Below are positions 61,946-64,000 of a stretch of DNA of 64,000 nt, in pieces. The notes under the pieces were generated by a model. That model was not told where the DNA came from and searched no databases. It saw nothing but the letters and a program-made list of their open reading frames with translations. The DNA lies in the NCBI GenBank assembly GCA_027624855.1, contig JAQBTQ010000002.1:1-64000 (forward strand). Reading direction: 5' to 3'. The first letter of the stretch is position 1; each line of letters starts with the position of its first letter. Made by a program: the position numbers and the translations under genes. This DNA comes from Bacteroidota bacterium. GTDB lineage: Bacteria > Bacteroidota > Bacteroidia > Flavobacteriales_D > Sanyastnellaceae.

Positions 61946-63727
61946 ATGCTCAGGCAATGGATGCGAAAGATTTTTGTCAAGTCCAGTTCAGATTGGAAAG
62001 GATCAGAGCGAACCTTGTTGGCTTGGGCAGTATTGACCGGCTTGGCGACTGGACTTTTGGCAGTTTTGCTGAAACGGGTTGTGGGAGGATTACATCATGG
62101 AATTTCTGGGCTTGTTGATTGGTCTGATTGGAAGGGTTGGTTGGTTATTGGGCCGGTATTGGGGCTCTTGGCTACCGGATGGGTCGTGCGGAAGTTTCTA
62201 AATGGAGAGCACCCAGGCCCCGGCGTTCCTAGCATTTTAAAGGCATTGTCAAACCGGCAAGGAAGGATCAAGCGAACTTGGATGTTTGCACCGCTCATCA
62301 CCAGTTCATTATCGGTGGGACTTGGGGGATCTGGTGGACTCGAGGGGCCTTCGCTTCAATCTGCCGCCGCCATTGGTTCAGAAATTGGAAGACAGACCAA
62401 GCGATCTTTTAACCGAAGAATGCTCCTCATCGGATGTGCAGCTTCGGCTTCTTTGGCAGCCTTGTTCAAGGCTCCGATTGCCGCCATCATTTTTGCTGTT
62501 GAGGTCATCATGATTGATTTGACTGCGGCCAGTCTTGTGCCGTTGTTGCTCGCGTCTCTTTCGGCGCTGATTACTGCGACAGTCTTGATGGGCGACGACA
62601 ACATATTGTCTACGCCAGAATTGGGGACTTTCAAAATGATTGAGTTGCCCCTGTATGCTTTACTCGGGCTCTTTTGCGGAGGGTTTTCTGTGCTTTTTTC
62701 TCGATTGTACAGGGCTTCGAATGGAATCATTTCTTGGTTGCCTTCGCGAAAACTTCGGGTGATCTTCGGTGGAGGAATCATCGGAACCGCATTGCTACTC
62801 TACCCTTCTTTATATGGAGAAGGGTATGAAGTCGTCAACGCATTGTTTGACGGAAATTCTGAAATTTTTGAACGCGATTTTTCCTCGCTTCATTCGTCAG
62901 CTGAACCGCTCAAAATGCTTGGACTTTTGATGCTCATTTGGCTTTTGAAACCCATTTTAACTGGAGTGACCACGGGGGCCGGCGGCGTTGCCGGTGTCTT
63001 TGCACCGGCGATTTTTTGTGGAGCACTGATGGGCTATCAATTTGCTTTGATTTCGGGTTGGATAAGTCCCCATTGGAGTTTGCCCATTGGTGGAGCTGTT
63101 TTAGCGGGCTTGGCAGGCTTGGTAGCTGGCGTTTTGCACGCGCCGTTGACGGCAATATTGCTTGCTGCTGAGGTCAGTGGAGGGTATGCATTGTTCGTGC
63201 CCGTTATGCTTACTGCGGGCATCGGGTTCCAATTTTCAAAGTGGTGGATGCGCAATAGTGTTTACACCAAGGAGCTCGCAGAACGAGGGGAGTTGTTAAC
63301 CCATGACAAGGACCAAGCCATTTTGACCCTGATGAAACTTGAGGATCTGGTTGAAACGGATTTTGAGCGTCTGGATCCTCACTGGAAATTGGGGCAGTTG
63401 ATTTCAATCATTGAATCGAGTCCTCATACAGTCTTTCCGGTTCTTGACCGTAAGGATAATTTCATGGGAGTGGTTCAATTGCAAGACATTCGAGAGGTCA
63501 TGTTTGATCCTTCCCTATACGAAACAATGAGAATTCATGAATTAATGGTTCGGCCCAATGCCACGATACAAAGTGATGTAAAGATGGATGAGGTCATGGA
63601 TATTTTTGATCACCACGAAGGCGCCGTCATCCCGGTTTTGGACGGGGAGAAATACATTGGATTCGTTTCTCGTTCGAATCTATTGAATGCCTATCGAGAA
63701 TGGCTAAAAAATGCCAGTCCACGCTGA
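61946..63727 (+). CDS. ClC-type chloride channel/antiporter with CBS domains
   Basis: A 593-residue membrane protein of the ClC family with about ten or more hydrophobic segments. Selectivity elements are visible: GLGGSGGLEGPSLQ with the gating Glu of GxEGP, and GVFAPAIFCGALMGY (GxFxP). Two C-terminal CBS domains (about 470-593; GVVQLQDIREVMF and GFVSRSNLLNAY) bind adenine nucleotides and can regulate gating. Whether it is a channel or a proton antiporter cannot be settled here. ATG at 61946 used, another in-frame ATG at 61961. Converges on a hydrolase gene. Confidence 0.92.
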   Translation: MLRQWMRKIFVKSSSDWKGSERTLLAWAVLTGLATGLLAVLLKRVVGGLHHGISGLVDWSDWKGWLVIGPVLGLLATGWVVRKFLNGEHPGPGVPSILKALSNRQGRIKRTWMFAPLITSSLSVGLGGSGGLEGPSLQSAAAIGSEIGRQTKRSFNRRMLLIGCAASASLAALFKAPIAAIIFAVEVIMIDLTAASLVPLLLASLSALITATVLMGDDNILSTPELGTFKMIELPLYALLGLFCGGFSVLFSRLYRASNGIISWLPSRKLRVIFGGGIIGTALLLYPSLYGEGYEVVNALFDGNSEIFERDFSSLHSSAEPLKMLGLLMLIWLLKPILTGVTTGAGGVAGVFAPAIFCGALMGYQFALISGWISPHWSLPIGGAVLAGLAGLVAGVLHAPLTAILLAAEVSGGYALFVPVMLTAGIGFQFSKWWMRNSVYTKELAERGELLTHDKDQAILTLMKLEDLVETDFERLDPHWKLGQLISIIESSPHTVFPVLDRKDNFMGVVQLQDIREVMFDPSLYETMRIHELMVRPNATIQSDVKMDEVMDIFDHHEGAVIPVLDGEKYIGFVSRSNLLNAYREWLKNASPR

Positions 63728-63742
63728 TTGGCGTCCCCCAGG

Positions 63743-64000
63743 TTATCTATCCAAAAAAGTATTTACGGCCGTATAAAATTCCTCCGGATGGCTTGCGTGC
63801 AGCCAGTGACCAGCCCCTTCTATTCTGTGAATTTCTAGCTGCATACACTGTTCTTCGAATTCGTCGACATCATCTGATGAAACGTAATTGGAATCGCCCC
63901 CGTAGATCACCAAAGTTGGAGTCGTATTGATTTCTAGGGGCACGCGTTCAACAATCGAGTCCAATGCACCTTTCAAAACAAGAATGTTTGGTCGCCATTG
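63743..64000 (-). CDS. Alpha/beta hydrolase, C-terminal part (cut by window edge)
   Basis: The last 85 residues of a protein running off the window edge; the reading frame is open to base 64000. The segment TPTLVIYGGDSNYVSSDDVDEF and the catalytic histidine in GAGHWLHASHPEEF are typical of YbfF-like esterases and related alpha/beta hydrolases. The nucleophile and catalytic acid lie outside the window. It converges on the ClC gene with a 15-base gap. Confidence 0.85.
   Translation of the reverse strand, partial: QWRPNILVLKGALDSIVERVPLEINTTPTLVIYGGDSNYVSSDDVDEFEEQCMQLEIHRIEGAGHWLHASHPEEFYTAVNTFLDR

Overview
The window is a gene-dense stretch (about 47% G+C by eye, no gap over 300 bases without a gene) of a Bacteroidota chromosome. 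Markers for that phylum are the gliding lipoprotein GldH, a secreted protease with a type IX secretion (T9SS) C-terminal tail, the long form of IspG, TonB-dependent receptors with carboxypeptidase-like N-terminal domains, phylum-specific families (DUF349, DUF2480, DUF4271, DUF6427, DUF6341, the IPExxxVDY protein between rnc and pyk), and -7 promoter elements of the TAnnTTTG type. A flavobacterium-like relative is most likely, but class and genus cannot be fixed from the sequence. No insertion sequence, prophage, CRISPR array or integron is visible.

Layout. 1-4.6 kb: DUF349 (cut by the window edge), recX, prfB, fumC, manC. 4.8-7 kb: MlaE/MlaF-type lipid ABC transporter genes followed by an iodotyrosine-deiodinase-like nitroreductase. 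7-17.7 kb: acpP-fabF-rnc-IPExxxVDY-pyk, ileS-dksA-like-lspA, then ispG on the other strand. 17.8-24.4 kb: recO, a TonB receptor, holB-ricT-gldH, and a rhodanese lipoprotein. 24.5-28 kb: secreted M43 protease and two exported proteins of unknown function. 28-36.8 kb (mostly minus strand): polA, DUF2480, dxs, purQ, DUF6427, DUF6341 (plus), purD. 36.9-47 kb: a fused GT2-GT9 glycosyltransferase, then a minus-strand run of lamin-tail protein, DUF4271, hemD, rnpA, S41 protease and O-antigen ligase-like protein. 47-53 kb: asd, a second TonB receptor, tRNA-Thr(CGT), metG. 53-61 kb (plus): LD-carboxypeptidase, kbl, FAD oxidoreductase, GbsR-like regulator, ferritin, and a YfiR-like / TPR / HAMP-PP2C phosphatase cluster. 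61-64 kb: universal stress protein, ClC channel, and the end of an alpha/beta hydrolase gene.

Most of the window is housekeeping. The most interesting signals are: (1) the YfiR-like/TPR/PP2C-phosphatase cluster, which looks like a YfiR signalling unit whose output is a phosphatase instead of a diguanylate cyclase; (2) a deiodinase-like nitroreductase that keeps the Glu-Tyr-Lys substrate triad; (3) a recurrent TAnnTT(C/T)G element, often only 4-7 bases before the start codon, suggesting many leaderless or nearly leaderless mRNAs; (4) the GT2-GT9 fusion.
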